Part shown: positions 8,467 to 17,681 of the stretch, piece after piece
Layout: each line of letters starts with the position of its first letter
Position numbering within the stretch: position 1 is the first letter of the stretch
Origin: Sphingomonas sp. R-74633
GTDB taxonomy: Bacteria; Pseudomonadota; Alphaproteobacteria; Sphingomonadales; Sphingomonadaceae
DNA length: 64,000 bases
Direction: 5' to 3'
Assembly: GCF_013416555.1 (NCBI RefSeq)
Contig: NZ_JACCFG010000001.1
Location: forward strand, 682,001 to 746,000
Position numbers and translations under genes: made by a program
Notes under the pieces: model-generated
The model's input: only the letters and a program-made list of their open reading frames with translations
The model's database searches: none
What the model was told of the DNA's origin: nothing

Positions 8467-10908
8467 ATGATGATGAGCCTTGCTTCGCTTTCGCTACTGC
8501 TCCTGACGAGTACCGCTCCCGCGCCTCAGGACGCGCCTGTGCCGCAGGAAAAGGCCAGGCCGGCGCAGGAAGGCGGGGAGATCGTCGTCACCGCGCGGCG
8601 CCGCGAGGAGCGCGCCCAGGACGTGCCGATCGCGATCTCGGTGATCGGTGGCGCGACGATCGAGAATACCGGCGCGAGCAACCTCAATCGCCTGCAGACT
8701 TCGCTGCCCGCGGTGCAATTCTACTCGAGCAACCCGCGCAACTCGGCGATCAACATCCGCGGCCTCGGCGCGCCGTTCGGCCTCACCAATGACGGCATCG
8801 AGCAAGGCGTCGGCTTCTATCTCGACCAGGTCTATATCGGCCGCATCGGTGCATCGACCTTCGACTTTGTCGATGTCGAGCGAGTCGAGGTGCTGCGCGG
8901 TCCCCAGGGCACGCTCTACGGCAAGAACACCACCGCCGGTGCGATCAACATCACCACCCGCGCACCCAGCTTCACGCCTGAGAGCAAGGTCGAGCTCAGC
9001 GTCGGCAATTATGACCTGATCTCGGCCAAGGCATCGGTCTCGGGGCCCTTGAGCGACACGGTCGCGCTGCGCATCTCAAGCGCGGTGACCAGCCGTGGCG
9101 GGACGATCGAGAATGTCCGCACCGGCGAGGACCTTCACAAGCAGCGCACGAGCAGCTTCCGCGGCCAGCTGCTGTGGAAGGTGAACGACGATATCGACCT
9201 GACCTTCTCGGGCGACTGGAACCTCCAGAACCCGCTGTGCTGCGTCCAATATTATGTCCGAACCGGAGCGACCCAGCGCCCGCTCGCCCGCCAGTACGCG
9301 GCACTCGCCACGGCGCTGGGCTATGCGCCGCCGAGCACCGACGCCTTCGATCGCAAGACCGATCTCGATGCCGAGATCAACTCGCGCCAGGAGATTGGCG
9401 GCGCCTCGCTCGTCGCCAACTGGAACCTCGGCCCGGTCACGCTGACCTCGGTCACGGCATGGCGCTATTGGGACTGGCAGCCGAAGAACGACCGCGATTT
9501 CATTGGCCTGCCGATCACGACGGTCTCGCAGAACCCGTCGCAGCAGAAGCAGTTCAGCCAGGAACTGCGCCTCGCCTCGAACGGCGACGGCCGGCTCGAC
9601 TACACGCTCGGCGCCTTCTTCTTTCACCAGACGATCAATACCCAGGGCTCGCAGGTCCAGGGCGCGGCGGCCAGCCGCTGGCTGCTCTCGGGCGCCGACT
9701 CGCTCAACCCGAATGTGCTGAACGGGCTGACCTCGACCAACACGATTAACTTCGACAACACCAGCTTCGCGCTGTTCGGCAAGCTAAACTGGGAGCCGGC
9801 CGACGGCTTCCACATCCAGCCGGGCCTGCGGCTGAACTACGACAAGAAATCGGGCTATTACGACTCGGTCGTCAGCATCCACAACGCGCAGTATAATTTC
9901 GATGCCTCGGCGGATAACGTCGCAGCGCTGTTTGCCGCCACCTCGGGCGCGGCGCGGACGACCTTCCAGAACCAGATCAACACGCTGGCGCCGCAGCGCT
10001 ACAGCCCGCGCTTCAGCGACTGGAACGTGTCGGGCGACATCACCGCCTCATACGACCTGTCGCGCGATGTTCACGCTTACGCCACCTATGCGCGCAGCTT
10101 CAAATCGGGCGGCATCAACCTCTCCGGCCTGCCGCTCAACTCGACCAGCACCGGCGTCGATCTCACCACCCAGACGGTGAAGCCCGAGAAGGTCGATCAC
10201 TTCGAGATCGGTCTCAAGACCCAGTTCCTCGATCGCCGCCTGACGATCAACGCCGCGGCGTTCTGGACCGAAGTGAAGGACTATCAGGCGACGGTGAACA
10301 ACAACGCGATCAACGTTATCCGCGGCTATCTCGCCAATGCCGGCAAGGTCCGTTCGCGCGGCTTCGAGTGGGACGCCTCGTTCCGACCCAGCCGCGCGTT
10401 CAACCTCTACTTCAACGGCGCCTATACCGACGCCAAATATATCGACTTCAAGAACGCACCGTGCCCGCCCGAGCTCTCCGGCGGCACCGCGACTGCGCCG
10501 GGCGGCGTCACGGATCCGGCCGGCACGCCCGGTGGCCGCAGCCCCGCTTATTGCGACATTTCGGGCCAGGTGCTGCCGGGCATCTCCAAATGGTCGCTGA
10601 GCTGGGGCGGCGAGGTTCGCCAGCCGGTCGGCGATGGCGATGTCTATCTCGGCTATGACGGCAGCTGGCGCGAGCGCTTCTCGTCCAACCCGTCGCCCTC
10701 CGCCTATACCTGGATCGACGGCTATTCGCTGTCGAACGTCCGCCTCGGCTGGCGGCGCCCGGACCTCAACATCTATGGCTGGGTCCGCAACGTCTTCGAC
10801 CAGAACTATTATGAGCTGCTCTCGACTCAGTCGGGCAGCACCGGCCTGATCGTGGGTCAGCCGGGCGATCCGAGGACCTATGGCCTGACGATCAGCAAGT
10901 CGTTCTGA
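8467..10908 (+). CDS. TonB-dependent outer-membrane receptor (iron-complex type)
   Basis: An 813-residue receptor. A short signal-like N-terminus is followed by a TonB-box-like GGEIVVTARRREERAQDVPI (about 38-57). The plug domain contains IRGLGAPFG and VEVLRGPQGTLYGKN, and a beta-barrel follows, ending in the aromatic C-terminus LTISKSF. The plug signatures place it with FecA/OAR-like receptors common in sphingomonads; the substrate (siderophore, sugar or aromatic) cannot be told. There is no N-terminal signalling extension and no adjacent ECF sigma pair. A strong terminator follows. Confidence 0.94.
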   Translation: MMMSLASLSLLLLTSTAPAPQDAPVPQEKARPAQEGGEIVVTARRREERAQDVPIAISVIGGATIENTGASNLNRLQTSLPAVQFYSSNPRNSAINIRGLGAPFGLTNDGIEQGVGFYLDQVYIGRIGASTFDFVDVERVEVLRGPQGTLYGKNTTAGAINITTRAPSFTPESKVELSVGNYDLISAKASVSGPLSDTVALRISSAVTSRGGTIENVRTGEDLHKQRTSSFRGQLLWKVNDDIDLTFSGDWNLQNPLCCVQYYVRTGATQRPLARQYAALATALGYAPPSTDAFDRKTDLDAEINSRQEIGGASLVANWNLGPVTLTSVTAWRYWDWQPKNDRDFIGLPITTVSQNPSQQKQFSQELRLASNGDGRLDYTLGAFFFHQTINTQGSQVQGAAASRWLLSGADSLNPNVLNGLTSTNTINFDNTSFALFGKLNWEPADGFHIQPGLRLNYDKKSGYYDSVVSIHNAQYNFDASADNVAALFAATSGAARTTFQNQINTLAPQRYSPRFSDWNVSGDITASYDLSRDVHAYATYARSFKSGGINLSGLPLNSTSTGVDLTTQTVKPEKVDHFEIGLKTQFLDRRLTINAAAFWTEVKDYQATVNNNAINVIRGYLANAGKVRSRGFEWDASFRPSRAFNLYFNGAYTDAKYIDFKNAPCPPELSGGTATAPGGVTDPAGTPGGRSPAYCDISGQVLPGISKWSLSWGGEVRQPVGDGDVYLGYDGSWRERFSSNPSPSAYTWIDGYSLSNVRLGWRRPDLNIYGWVRNVFDQNYYELLSTQSGSTGLIVGQPGDPRTYGLTISKSF

Positions 10909-10954
10909 GTTGCACGATCTGACCTCCTGCCATGGCCGGGGGAGGTTAGGGGAA

Positions 10955-10986
10955 GGGAGGCGGCGCCCGCACCGCCTCCCTTCTTT
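10955..10986 (+). terminator. intrinsic terminator after the TonB receptor
   Basis: Perfect 9-bp stem GGGAGGCGG/CCGCCTCCC with an 8-nt loop, followed by TTCTTT. Confidence 0.85.
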
Positions 10987-11058
10987 ACATGCCGGCCGCG
11001 CTATTTGATCTGGGTTTAACCGACGCTCGCTATACTTCGCCTCTATATTGGGGAGGTC

Positions 11059-11745
11059 ATGCGGGTAGCCAGGAAATCTGTGCCGAGCTTCAGCGGGGCG
11101 GGCTTGCTCGCCGCGCTGGTGTGCGCGTGCCAGATCGTCGGCGGGCTGGTGTGGGTGCAGACCACAGCCTTCAGCAACGCAGGCTATGTCAACGTCCTGC
11201 TGATTGCCTCGCTCTGCATCTCGGTGCTGGTGGTCTCGCGCCTCAGAATCCCCAACCCGATCCGCGCGCTGCTCGTGCTGGGCGCAATCATCGTATTGCT
11301 CGGCGTCGCCGTGCGCGGCGACCTGACCGGCGTGAAGAGTGTGAGCGAGACGGTGATGTCGGTGCTGGGACGGCGCTCCACCGAAATTCCCCAGCCCGAG
11401 CAGGAGGCGGGCGGTACGGCGCGGCCCAAGGCCGGTGCTGCGCGGGTCGAACTGGTGCCGGGCGAGGGCGGGGACGGCGGCTGGGCCGGTCGGCTAAACG
11501 ATGCCGCGCGCGCGCGGATCGAGGGCGGCGCTCCGGCGGAGATCCATGGCAATGTCACGCTCGCAGAGGGCGACACCAGCCGTCCGCGAATCGGCTGGTC
11601 GGTCGCCTGGTCTGGGACGACGCTATCCTGCGGTCGGCTGAGCGCAGTAGCGACTCGCCCTGAAGGGCTGACCAATCAGGTCGTCGGCACCTTCCAGCAG
11701 GCGCTCGCGCGGACCGCCGAGCTCAAGCGGCCTTCCTGCTACTGA
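11059..11745 (+). CDS. hypothetical membrane-anchored protein
   Basis: 228 residues, family not recognised. Three hydrophobic segments occupy the N-terminal third (about 13-32, 41-60 and 69-86). A hydrophilic domain of about 130 residues follows, containing AGRLNDAARARIEGG and IGWSVAWSGTTLSCGRLS. The ATG is preceded by GGGGAGG. The 3' end overlaps the convergent PAS-protein gene by 7 bp. The soluble domain could be periplasmic or cytoplasmic. Confidence 0.65.
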   Translation: MRVARKSVPSFSGAGLLAALVCACQIVGGLVWVQTTAFSNAGYVNVLLIASLCISVLVVSRLRIPNPIRALLVLGAIIVLLGVAVRGDLTGVKSVSETVMSVLGRRSTEIPQPEQEAGGTARPKAGAARVELVPGEGGDGGWAGRLNDAARARIEGGAPAEIHGNVTLAEGDTSRPRIGWSVAWSGTTLSCGRLSAVATRPEGLTNQVVGTFQQALARTAELKRPSCY

Positions 11746-12638
11746 ACCGTCTCCGTGCTCTGATCGAGCGTGACGATCACCATTGCGCCGCCCACGGCAT
11801 AGCCGCTGGCAAGCGGCGCGACCGAGATGCGCGCGCCGATCTCCTCCGCGCCCCCGCACAGCAGTCGCGCGTCGAACGCCTCCGCTTCCGCGCGGCCGCT
11901 CAGTACACGTTCGATCGCCTCGCGGGCCACCGAACGGTCGCGTACGGCCAGCAGATCGGAGAAGCGCAGCCCGAGGATCCGCTCGCGCGCCAGGCCGACC
12001 AGCTTGGCGAACTCGGCCTCGACCATCGTCACGGTGCCGCGCACGGTGAGCCGCAGCACTTCGATCCGTCCATGCGCCTGCCGGGCCTTTTCCAGCGCAG
12101 TCTGTTCCGCCAGCCTGGCTTCCTCATCGTCCTCGTAGCTGACCCGGAGCAGCAGTGCGACGCCCTCGACCCAGGGAAAGGCGCGCACGCGTAGCCGCGT
12201 GCCATTCTCCTCGTCGAGCAGCAGGTCGAACTGCGCCTGCTCGCCGCTGCGCAACACGTGGCGCAGGCTGGAGAGCATCGTGGCGTGCGTCGAACTGGGC
12301 AGCACGTCGGTGATCGGAGTCCCGACCATCGTCGCCGCTGCCCGCCCGATGATCAGCGCTGCCGCGCTGGAGGCGTCGGTGATCCGCAGCGCGGTGTCGG
12401 CGACGAGCAGGCCGCCGTCCATATGCTCGACGAGGAACTGATATTCCAGTTCGCGCCGGGCGTTCTCGCCATCGCTTATCGAGCGCTCCGCATCCCAGCT
12501 CTCGGCGGCGAGCAGCACGTAGCGAGGGCGCCCATGATAGGTGATCGTCACCGGGCCGTGCATCGCGCGGTCCTGCCAATAGGCGAAATTGCGGGTAAGT
12601 TCCGCCGATGAAACCGTCTGTACAGAGGATCGTTGCAT
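11739..12638 (-). CDS. PAS-domain protein with an N-terminal Phd/YefM-antitoxin-like domain
   Basis: 299 residues. The first ~45 (VSSAELTRNFAYWQDRA, then PVTITYHGRPRYVLLAAESW) match the Phd/YefM antitoxin pattern, a DNA-binding fold in which ThrArg-Asn-Phe and the RPRYVLL strand are typical. Two PAS-like domains follow (about 65-175 and 180-295), the first with ITDASSAAALIIGRAAATMVG. No histidine-kinase, GGDEF or EAL domain is present, and no toxin gene is adjacent. The fusion suggests a ligand- or redox-responsive DNA-binding regulator; that role is inference. Confidence 0.8.
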   Translation of the reverse strand: MQRSSVQTVSSAELTRNFAYWQDRAMHGPVTITYHGRPRYVLLAAESWDAERSISDGENARRELEYQFLVEHMDGGLLVADTALRITDASSAAALIIGRAAATMVGTPITDVLPSSTHATMLSSLRHVLRSGEQAQFDLLLDEENGTRLRVRAFPWVEGVALLLRVSYEDDEEARLAEQTALEKARQAHGRIEVLRLTVRGTVTMVEAEFAKLVGLARERILGLRFSDLLAVRDRSVAREAIERVLSGRAEAEAFDARLLCGGAEEIGARISVAPLASGYAVGGAMVIVTLDQSTETVQ

Positions 12639-12926
12639 GAGGCGAAGCTCCGGGATTGTTCTACGAAACTGAAATTGTTCGCGTGGTTCGGCAGTAAATC
12701 CGATAATTACGTAAATTGCTCAATTTCAGTTGGACTCCGAAAATATCAGGAGATTAACGTAAATCAATATTGGGTAGATCGAGAATGGAGTTAAAAATCA
12801 ATAGGATCGCCCGGGAAACGTCGATTCCGGACGTGAGCGGCGGTGGCATATGTTTACTGAAAATGCGGATATCTAACTTGCGATCGCACAAGGGATTTGG
12901 AAGGCGCCCCATGCGAAGAATCGCGC
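12639..12926. promoter_or_regulatory. AT-richer intergenic region with a long-spaced inverted repeat
   Basis: Divergent promoter region between the PAS protein and the Tad-like pair, visibly richer in A+T than its surroundings. AACTGAAATTG (12667-12677) and CAATTTCAGTT (12721-12731) form a perfect 11-bp inverted repeat. The palindrome TTACGTAA (12707-12714) lies between them and a further TAACGTAA-like site lies downstream. These are candidate operators; no binding protein can be assigned. Confidence 0.55.
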
Positions 12927-13376
12927 ATGTGCCGGTGCTCGCCTCTGCCCGTTTTCCAGCCCTTCCGGGGGTGGCTGCGTCTGTGGCGTGACCGCCGCGG
13001 GGCGGCTGCGATCGAAATGGCGTTTTCGCTGCCGATCTTGCTGATGCTGATTTGCGGCATCGTCACCTATGGCGGCTGGTTCCTCTGCGCCAACAGCGTG
13101 CAACAGGCGGCGAACGAGGCGGCGCGGGCCTCGCTGGGCGGGCTCGATCCCAATGAACGCGCGACGCTGGTCCGCCAGGCGCTCGACGCCAATATGCGCA
13201 AGACCGGCACGCTCAAGACCGAGCGCATGAACAGCCTGATCGACGATGACGGGCACACGCTCACCGTGCACCTCAGCTACGACGCGGCGAAGGATCCGCT
13301 GCTCTCGATCAAACTCGTTCCGCTGCCCGCCGCGATGATCGAGCGCAGCGCCACCGTCGTGCTTTCCGCGCCATGA
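12927..13376 (+). CDS. TadE-like pseudopilin-type protein
   Basis: 149 residues. The short basic N-terminus leads to RDRRGAAAIEMAFSLPILLMLICG, whose RGxxAIEMA..LP signature and membrane helix define the TadE/TadG pilus-assembly N-terminal domain. The rest is a small periplasmic domain. The ATG at 12927 is preferred over an in-frame TTG at 12897. The stop overlaps the next gene by 4 bp (ATGA). TadE proteins are processed pseudopilins of Flp pili, but no tadA, cpaB or flp gene is in the window. Confidence 0.82.
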   Translation: MCRCSPLPVFQPFRGWLRLWRDRRGAAAIEMAFSLPILLMLICGIVTYGGWFLCANSVQQAANEAARASLGGLDPNERATLVRQALDANMRKTGTLKTERMNSLIDDDGHTLTVHLSYDAAKDPLLSIKLVPLPAAMIERSATVVLSAP

Positions 13377-15028
13377 GCCGCGTCAATTCGATCCGGCTTC
13401 TCGGCGCACTGGCTGCGGACCGGCGGGGCAACATCACCATGTTGTTCGCGGGAGGCTTCGTGATGCTCGCCGGCTCGGCGGCGTTCGCAGTGGATACCGG
13501 CTCGCTCTATCTGGAGAAACGCCGGCTGCAGGGCGTGGCCGATGCCGCGGCGTTGAGCGCCGCCAACAGCGAAGCGGCAGAGACTGCGGCGCGATCGGCG
13601 ATCAGCGCGAACAAGGCGGGCGACACGAATATCGAGCAGATCGAGCGCGGCAGCTATTCGCCCGACACCTCGCTGGCCCCCGATGCGCGCTTCTCGCCGT
13701 CGGGCAGTGACGGCAATGCCGTGCGCCTGACGATCGGCCGTGATGTGCCCCTGTTCTTCGGCAAGTTCCTGACCGGGCGGCCGACGGCGCGGGTATCGGT
13801 GCGCGCAGTCGCGGCGCGCGTGGATCTCGCCTCCTTCTCGATCGGCTCGCGACTTGCCTCGGTTGGTGGTGGGCTGCCCGGGCAGCTGCTGTCGAGCATC
13901 GCGGGGACCGACCTCAGCATCAATGTGATGGACGCGCAGGGACTGGTGAACGCCGATGTCGACCTGCTCGCCTTCATCGATGCGCTGCGTACCCAGGCAA
14001 GCCTTCAGGGCCTGACCTTTGGCGAGACGCTGGCGACCAATATCAGCCTGCCCAAGGTACTGAACGCGCTGGCGAGCACGGCATCGGGCACGAGCGCGCA
14101 ATCGGCGCTGCGCGCGATCGCAGTGAAGGTGCCGCCGGTTACTGTGAAGCTCTCCCAGCTGATCGACCTCGGCCCGCTATCGGGCGAGACCAAAGTCGAT
14201 CCCTCGCGCCCGATCAAGGCCGACGCCTATGCGCTGGTCCGCGAGGTACTGGAGACCGCAACCGGCAAACGCCAGCTCGATCTCGATCTTGGTGCCAATG
14301 TGCCGGGCGTGGTCTCGACCAAGGTGACGCTGGCGATGGGCGAGCGTCCGGCCAATTCGCCCTGGCTGGCAGTAGCGAAGGATCGCGGCATCAAGGTGCG
14401 CACCGCGCAGACGCGCCTCTATGTTGATGCTCGGGTCGGCGGATCGGGGCTGCTCTCGTCGACCTCGGTGCACCTGCCGATCTTCGTCGAACTCGCCAAT
14501 GCCGAAGCCTCGCTCCGCAGCATTTCCTGCCCGACACCGTCCAGCGCGACGGTGTCGCTCGACGTGACCACCGCCGCCGGCCAGGTCGGGCTCGGCGACG
14601 TCGATACGGCGATATTGGGCAATTTCAACGCCGCGATCACGCCGCGTCGCACGACACTGGTGAAGCTGCTGGGCCTCGCCGAGGTTACTGGCGTGGCGAA
14701 TGTCACGCTGGGCGGGGCGGGGGCGCAGAAGGCGACCTTCACCGCGCAGGAGATCGCGGCGGGCACTTCGCATTCGGTCTCGACCCACGATCTGACTGCG
14801 GGCGTCGCCGGTTCGTTGGTGAAGGGCATGGACATTCAGGCCAATGCGCTGGGGATTGGCGTCAATCTCACTCCGGTCACTTCCGCGGTGGGCGGGCTGC
14901 TGCAGGGCGTAGCGGTGCCGATCGATTCGCTGCTCAATGACCTGACCGGATTGCTGGGCGTGAATGTGGGACAGGCGGATGTGCGTGTGAACGGGCTGCG
15001 TTGCGGCAAGCCGATTCTAGTAGGGTAG
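13373..15028 (+). CDS. TadG-like Flp-pilus assembly/secreted protein
   Basis: 551 residues. ALAADRRGNITMLFAGGFVMLAG is the TadE/G-like N-terminal membrane anchor, followed by the conserved segment YLEKRRLQGVADAAALSAA. The long remainder is a predicted periplasmic region rich in Ala/Gly/Ser/Thr with no von Willebrand MIDAS motif that I can see. It is translationally coupled to the TadE-like gene. A PilZ gene follows after 7 bp, so the three probably form one unit linked to the envelope or surface attachment. Confidence 0.82.
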   Translation: MSRVNSIRLLGALAADRRGNITMLFAGGFVMLAGSAAFAVDTGSLYLEKRRLQGVADAAALSAANSEAAETAARSAISANKAGDTNIEQIERGSYSPDTSLAPDARFSPSGSDGNAVRLTIGRDVPLFFGKFLTGRPTARVSVRAVAARVDLASFSIGSRLASVGGGLPGQLLSSIAGTDLSINVMDAQGLVNADVDLLAFIDALRTQASLQGLTFGETLATNISLPKVLNALASTASGTSAQSALRAIAVKVPPVTVKLSQLIDLGPLSGETKVDPSRPIKADAYALVREVLETATGKRQLDLDLGANVPGVVSTKVTLAMGERPANSPWLAVAKDRGIKVRTAQTRLYVDARVGGSGLLSSTSVHLPIFVELANAEASLRSISCPTPSSATVSLDVTTAAGQVGLGDVDTAILGNFNAAITPRRTTLVKLLGLAEVTGVANVTLGGAGAQKATFTAQEIAAGTSHSVSTHDLTAGVAGSLVKGMDIQANALGIGVNLTPVTSAVGGLLQGVAVPIDSLLNDLTGLLGVNVGQADVRVNGLRCGKPILVG

Positions 15029-15035
15029 GGAAGAA

Positions 15036-15401
15036 ATGCCGGGTGACCGCCGAGGGTTGAAGATTACGCAGGGTGTGGACCGGCGCGATGCGATGCGCTG
15101 GCCGGTGTCGATCGCGGCGACGGTGAAGGAATCGCGCCTCTGCTTTCAGAGCGTGGCGATGGTCGAGATCTCGCGCACCGGCTGCCGGCTCGAGACCGGC
15201 TTCCTGCTGCCGCCGGGGATGCAGACGATCATCCGCCTGCCCGGCTTCAAGGCGCTGAACGCGACGGTGGTGTGGAGCGATCGCGCGGCGGCGGGCCTGC
15301 GCTTTGCTGCGCCATTGCATCCCGGCGTCGTGACGCATCTCATGAACCTGCCGAGCAAGCAGGAGCAATCCGAATATCGTCCGCTTTCGGCGCTGCGTTG
15401 A
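15036..15401 (+). CDS. PilZ-domain protein (candidate c-di-GMP effector)
   Basis: 121 residues forming a single PilZ domain. The RxxxR loop is seen as RRDAMR (about 17-22), and the second motif reads EISRTGCRLE, so the usual D/N of (D/N)xSxxG is Glu here. That change may weaken c-di-GMP binding. The C-terminus has AGLRFAAPLHPGVV, as in many single-domain sphingomonad PilZ proteins. Its position behind the Tad-like pair suggests control of surface structures. Confidence 0.85.
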   Translation: MPGDRRGLKITQGVDRRDAMRWPVSIAATVKESRLCFQSVAMVEISRTGCRLETGFLLPPGMQTIIRLPGFKALNATVVWSDRAAAGLRFAAPLHPGVVTHLMNLPSKQEQSEYRPLSALR

Positions 15402-15763
15402 AGCAGCTCCCGGAGCCCTGAAACGGCAAACGCCCGGACCGTTTCCGATCCGAGCGCCTGCGTGACGAATGCTCGTCAGCCCCCTTTGTCAGGTCCATGC
15501 CCACACACTCGTACTTGCCTACGAGCGGGACTTGGAACCTCCCCGAACCACGGCCTTTCGCCTGCGCTTCGACGAGGGTTTTGCTAGGCGCCGGAACCGC
15601 TTTTGTCACTGGCATTACAAAGGCTAGGCGCAGATTGGTCGCACCCTGTGTTGAATCGGCAACATAGCGGTTCGCAGTAGGAATTTGCCGCAGCCGTTGC
15701 GGGAATTCGTTACACCCCGTAGAGCGTCGGCAGGGCACCCTCCTGGCGAGTTACCAGACGCGC
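15402..15763. other. unassigned intergenic region, possible minus-strand small RNA or small protein
   Basis: On the minus strand there are perfect hairpins TGACGA-GCAT-TCGTCA (15463-15478) and CTCGTA-N6-TACGAG (near 15510), followed by a terminator at 15431-15456, so a minus-strand transcript probably ends here. The minus strand also holds an open frame (about 15341-15615) with a mixed third-position pattern weaker than its neighbours. Hence a structured RNA and a small protein are both possible. GCTAGGCGC occurs twice (about 15585 and 15623). I could not match it to 6S, SRP, tmRNA or RNase P RNA. Confidence 0.4.
15421..15456 (-). terminator. intrinsic terminator of an unidentified minus-strand transcript
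   Basis: Minus-strand stem CGCTCGGATC/GGTCCGGGCG (10 pairs, three of them G-U), loop GGAAAC, followed by TTTGCCGTTT. No recognised minus-strand gene ends just upstream of it. Confidence 0.6.
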
Positions 15764-17014
15764 ATGCTGCTTTCACGTTACGAACGGATGATCGCCCGCC
15801 GCTATCTGTTGCCCGGGCGGAGTGAGGCGTTCATCGCCGTCGTCGCCGGGTTCAGCCTTGTCGCAGTCATGCTGGGCGTCGCTGCGCTCATCGTGGTGAT
15901 GAGCGTGATGAACGGTTTCCGCGCCGAGCTGTTCGACAAGATCACCGGATTGAACGGGCACGGCGTGGTGCAGGGCTATGGCGGCCAGCTGCGCAACTGG
16001 CGCACGGTGCTGGAAGAGGCGAAGAAGACGCCCGGCGTGACCAGCGCCGTCCCGCTGATCGAGCAACCGCTGTTCGCGACCTATAACGGCCGCGCCGAGT
16101 TCATCCAGCTGCGCGGAATGCGGATGGAGGACATCCTCAGCAACCACACGCTCAAGGGCAAGGAAGTGGTCGGCTCGCTCAAGAGCCTCAAGCCCGGCGG
16201 AGAGCAGGTGGCGATCGGCTCACGGCTGGCGGAGGCGCTGGGCGCCACGGTGGGCAGCGAGATCTCGATCTTCAATCCTGCCGGCGCGGCCACGCCGTTC
16301 GGCACCATGCCGCGAATCGTGAAGTACAAGATCGCCGCGATCTTCGAGATCGGCGTCTACGACTATGACAAGGTGTTCGCGATCATGCCGATCGAGGATG
16401 CGCAGACGCTGCTCCTGCTCGGCGACGGCGTATCGATGATCGAGCTCGAGACGAGCGATCCGGACCGGGTGGGCGAGATACTTCAGCCGCTGAACGACAA
16501 GGTCAGCAGCGTGGGCCAGGTCACCGATTGGCGGACGATGAACGCCGAGCTGTTCGAGGCGCTGGCTGTCGATCGCACGGTTTCCTTCACCATCCTGTCG
16601 ATCATCCTGGTAGTCGCCGCCTTCAACATCGTCTCGTCGTTGATCATGCTGGTCCGCTCGAAGACACGAGACATCGCCGTGCTGCGCACGATGGGCGCCA
16701 CGCGCGGCGGATTGATGCGGATATTCGTTACCGTGGGCACCACGATCGGCGCGCTCGGCGTAGCCGCGGGCGGGGTGCTGGGCTTCCTGTTCATCACCTT
16801 CCGTGAGCAGGTGGTGAGCTTCATCGGACTGGTTACCGGGCAGAATATCTGGGATCCCTCGATGCGCTTCCTCACCGAGCTGCCGGCCAAGACCGATCCG
16901 TTCCAGACGGTCGGGATCTGCGTGATGGCGATGATCTTCTGCTTCCTCGCCACGCTCTATCCCGCCTGGAAGGCGGCGAACACGGATCCGGTACAGGTGC
17001 TGCGCTATGAGTGA
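15764..17014 (+). CDS. lolC: lipoprotein-releasing ABC transporter permease (LolC/LolE family)
   Basis: 416 residues. Permease of the LolCDE complex, which extracts outer-membrane lipoproteins from the inner membrane. MacB/LolC topology is visible: an N-terminal helix (about 26-50, [20 protein letters not shown]), a periplasmic domain of about 220 residues, then three C-terminal helices with the FtsX-like motif [14 protein letters not shown]. Only one permease gene accompanies lolD. It overlaps lolD by 8 bp. LolC and LolE cannot be told apart confidently. Confidence 0.92.
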   Translation: MLLSRYERMIARRYLLPGRSEAFIAVVAGFSLVAVMLGVAALIVVMSVMNGFRAELFDKITGLNGHGVVQGYGGQLRNWRTVLEEAKKTPGVTSAVPLIEQPLFATYNGRAEFIQLRGMRMEDILSNHTLKGKEVVGSLKSLKPGGEQVAIGSRLAEALGATVGSEISIFNPAGAATPFGTMPRIVKYKIAAIFEIGVYDYDKVFAIMPIEDAQTLLLLGDGVSMIELETSDPDRVGEILQPLNDKVSSVGQVTDWRTMNAELFEALAVDRTVSFTILSIILVVAAFNIVSSLIMLVRSKTRDIAVLRTMGATRGGLMRIFVTVGTTIGALGVAAGGVLGFLFITFREQVVSFIGLVTGQNIWDPSMRFLTELPAKTDPFQTVGICVMAMIFCFLATLYPAWKAANTDPVQVLRYE

Positions 17015-17681
17015 CGCCGTCCTCCAGACGCGCGGCCTCGCGCGCAGCTTCCATCAGGGTGGCGAGACGATCGAAGTGCTGCGCGGCGTCGACCTCGACG
17101 TCCAGCCGGGCGAGATCGTCGCGCTGCTCGGGCCTTCGGGATCGGGCAAGTCGACCTTGCTTCAGGCAGTCGGCCTGCTCGAGGGCGGGTTCCAGGGATC
17201 GATCCGCATCGTCGGCAAGGAAGCGGCGCAGCTCGACAGTCAGGGCCGCACGGCGGTGCGCCGCGATCATCTGGGCTTCGTCTACCAGTTCCACCATTTG
17301 CTGCCCGACTTCAGCGCGCTCGAGAATGTCGTGCTGCCGCAGATGATCCATGGATCGCTCCGCGCCGATGCGGACAAGCGCGCCGAGGAATTGCTCTCCG
17401 CGCTCGGCCTTGGGCACCGGCTGACGCATCGGCCCAGCCAGCTTTCGGGCGGCGAGCAGCAACGCGTCGCCGTGGCCCGCGCACTCGCCAACAAGCCGGC
17501 GCTGGTGCTGGCAGATGAGCCTACGGGCAATCTGGACGAGGCGACTTCGGACAAGGTGCTCGCCGAGTTCCTTTCCCTGGTCCGCACCCAGGGCTCGGCT
17601 GCGCTGATCGCCACCCATAATGAGCGCCTAGCCGCGCGAATGGACCGGGTGGTGCGGCTGCATGAAGGTCATCTCGAGTGA
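17007..17681 (+). CDS. lolD: lipoprotein-releasing ABC transporter ATP-binding subunit
   Basis: 224 residues, the ATPase that powers LolCDE. Walker A is GPSGSGKST (about 43-51), the Q-loop region [18 protein letters not shown] is LolD/MacB-like, the signature is [15 protein letters not shown], and Walker B is [12 protein letters not shown]. It lies in an operon with the upstream permease (8-bp overlap) and the downstream GNAT gene (4-bp overlap). Confidence 0.95.
   Translation: MSDAVLQTRGLARSFHQGGETIEVLRGVDLDVQPGEIVALLGPSGSGKSTLLQAVGLLEGGFQGSIRIVGKEAAQLDSQGRTAVRRDHLGFVYQFHHLLPDFSALENVVLPQMIHGSLRADADKRAEELLSALGLGHRLTHRPSQLSGGEQQRVAVARALANKPALVLADEPTGNLDEATSDKVLAEFLSLVRTQGSAALIATHNERLAARMDRVVRLHEGHLE

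Noticed and set aside
15402-15763. 6S RNA, tmRNA, SRP RNA or RNase P RNA
   Set aside because: None of the conserved cores I know for these RNAs is visible on either strand; left as unassigned.
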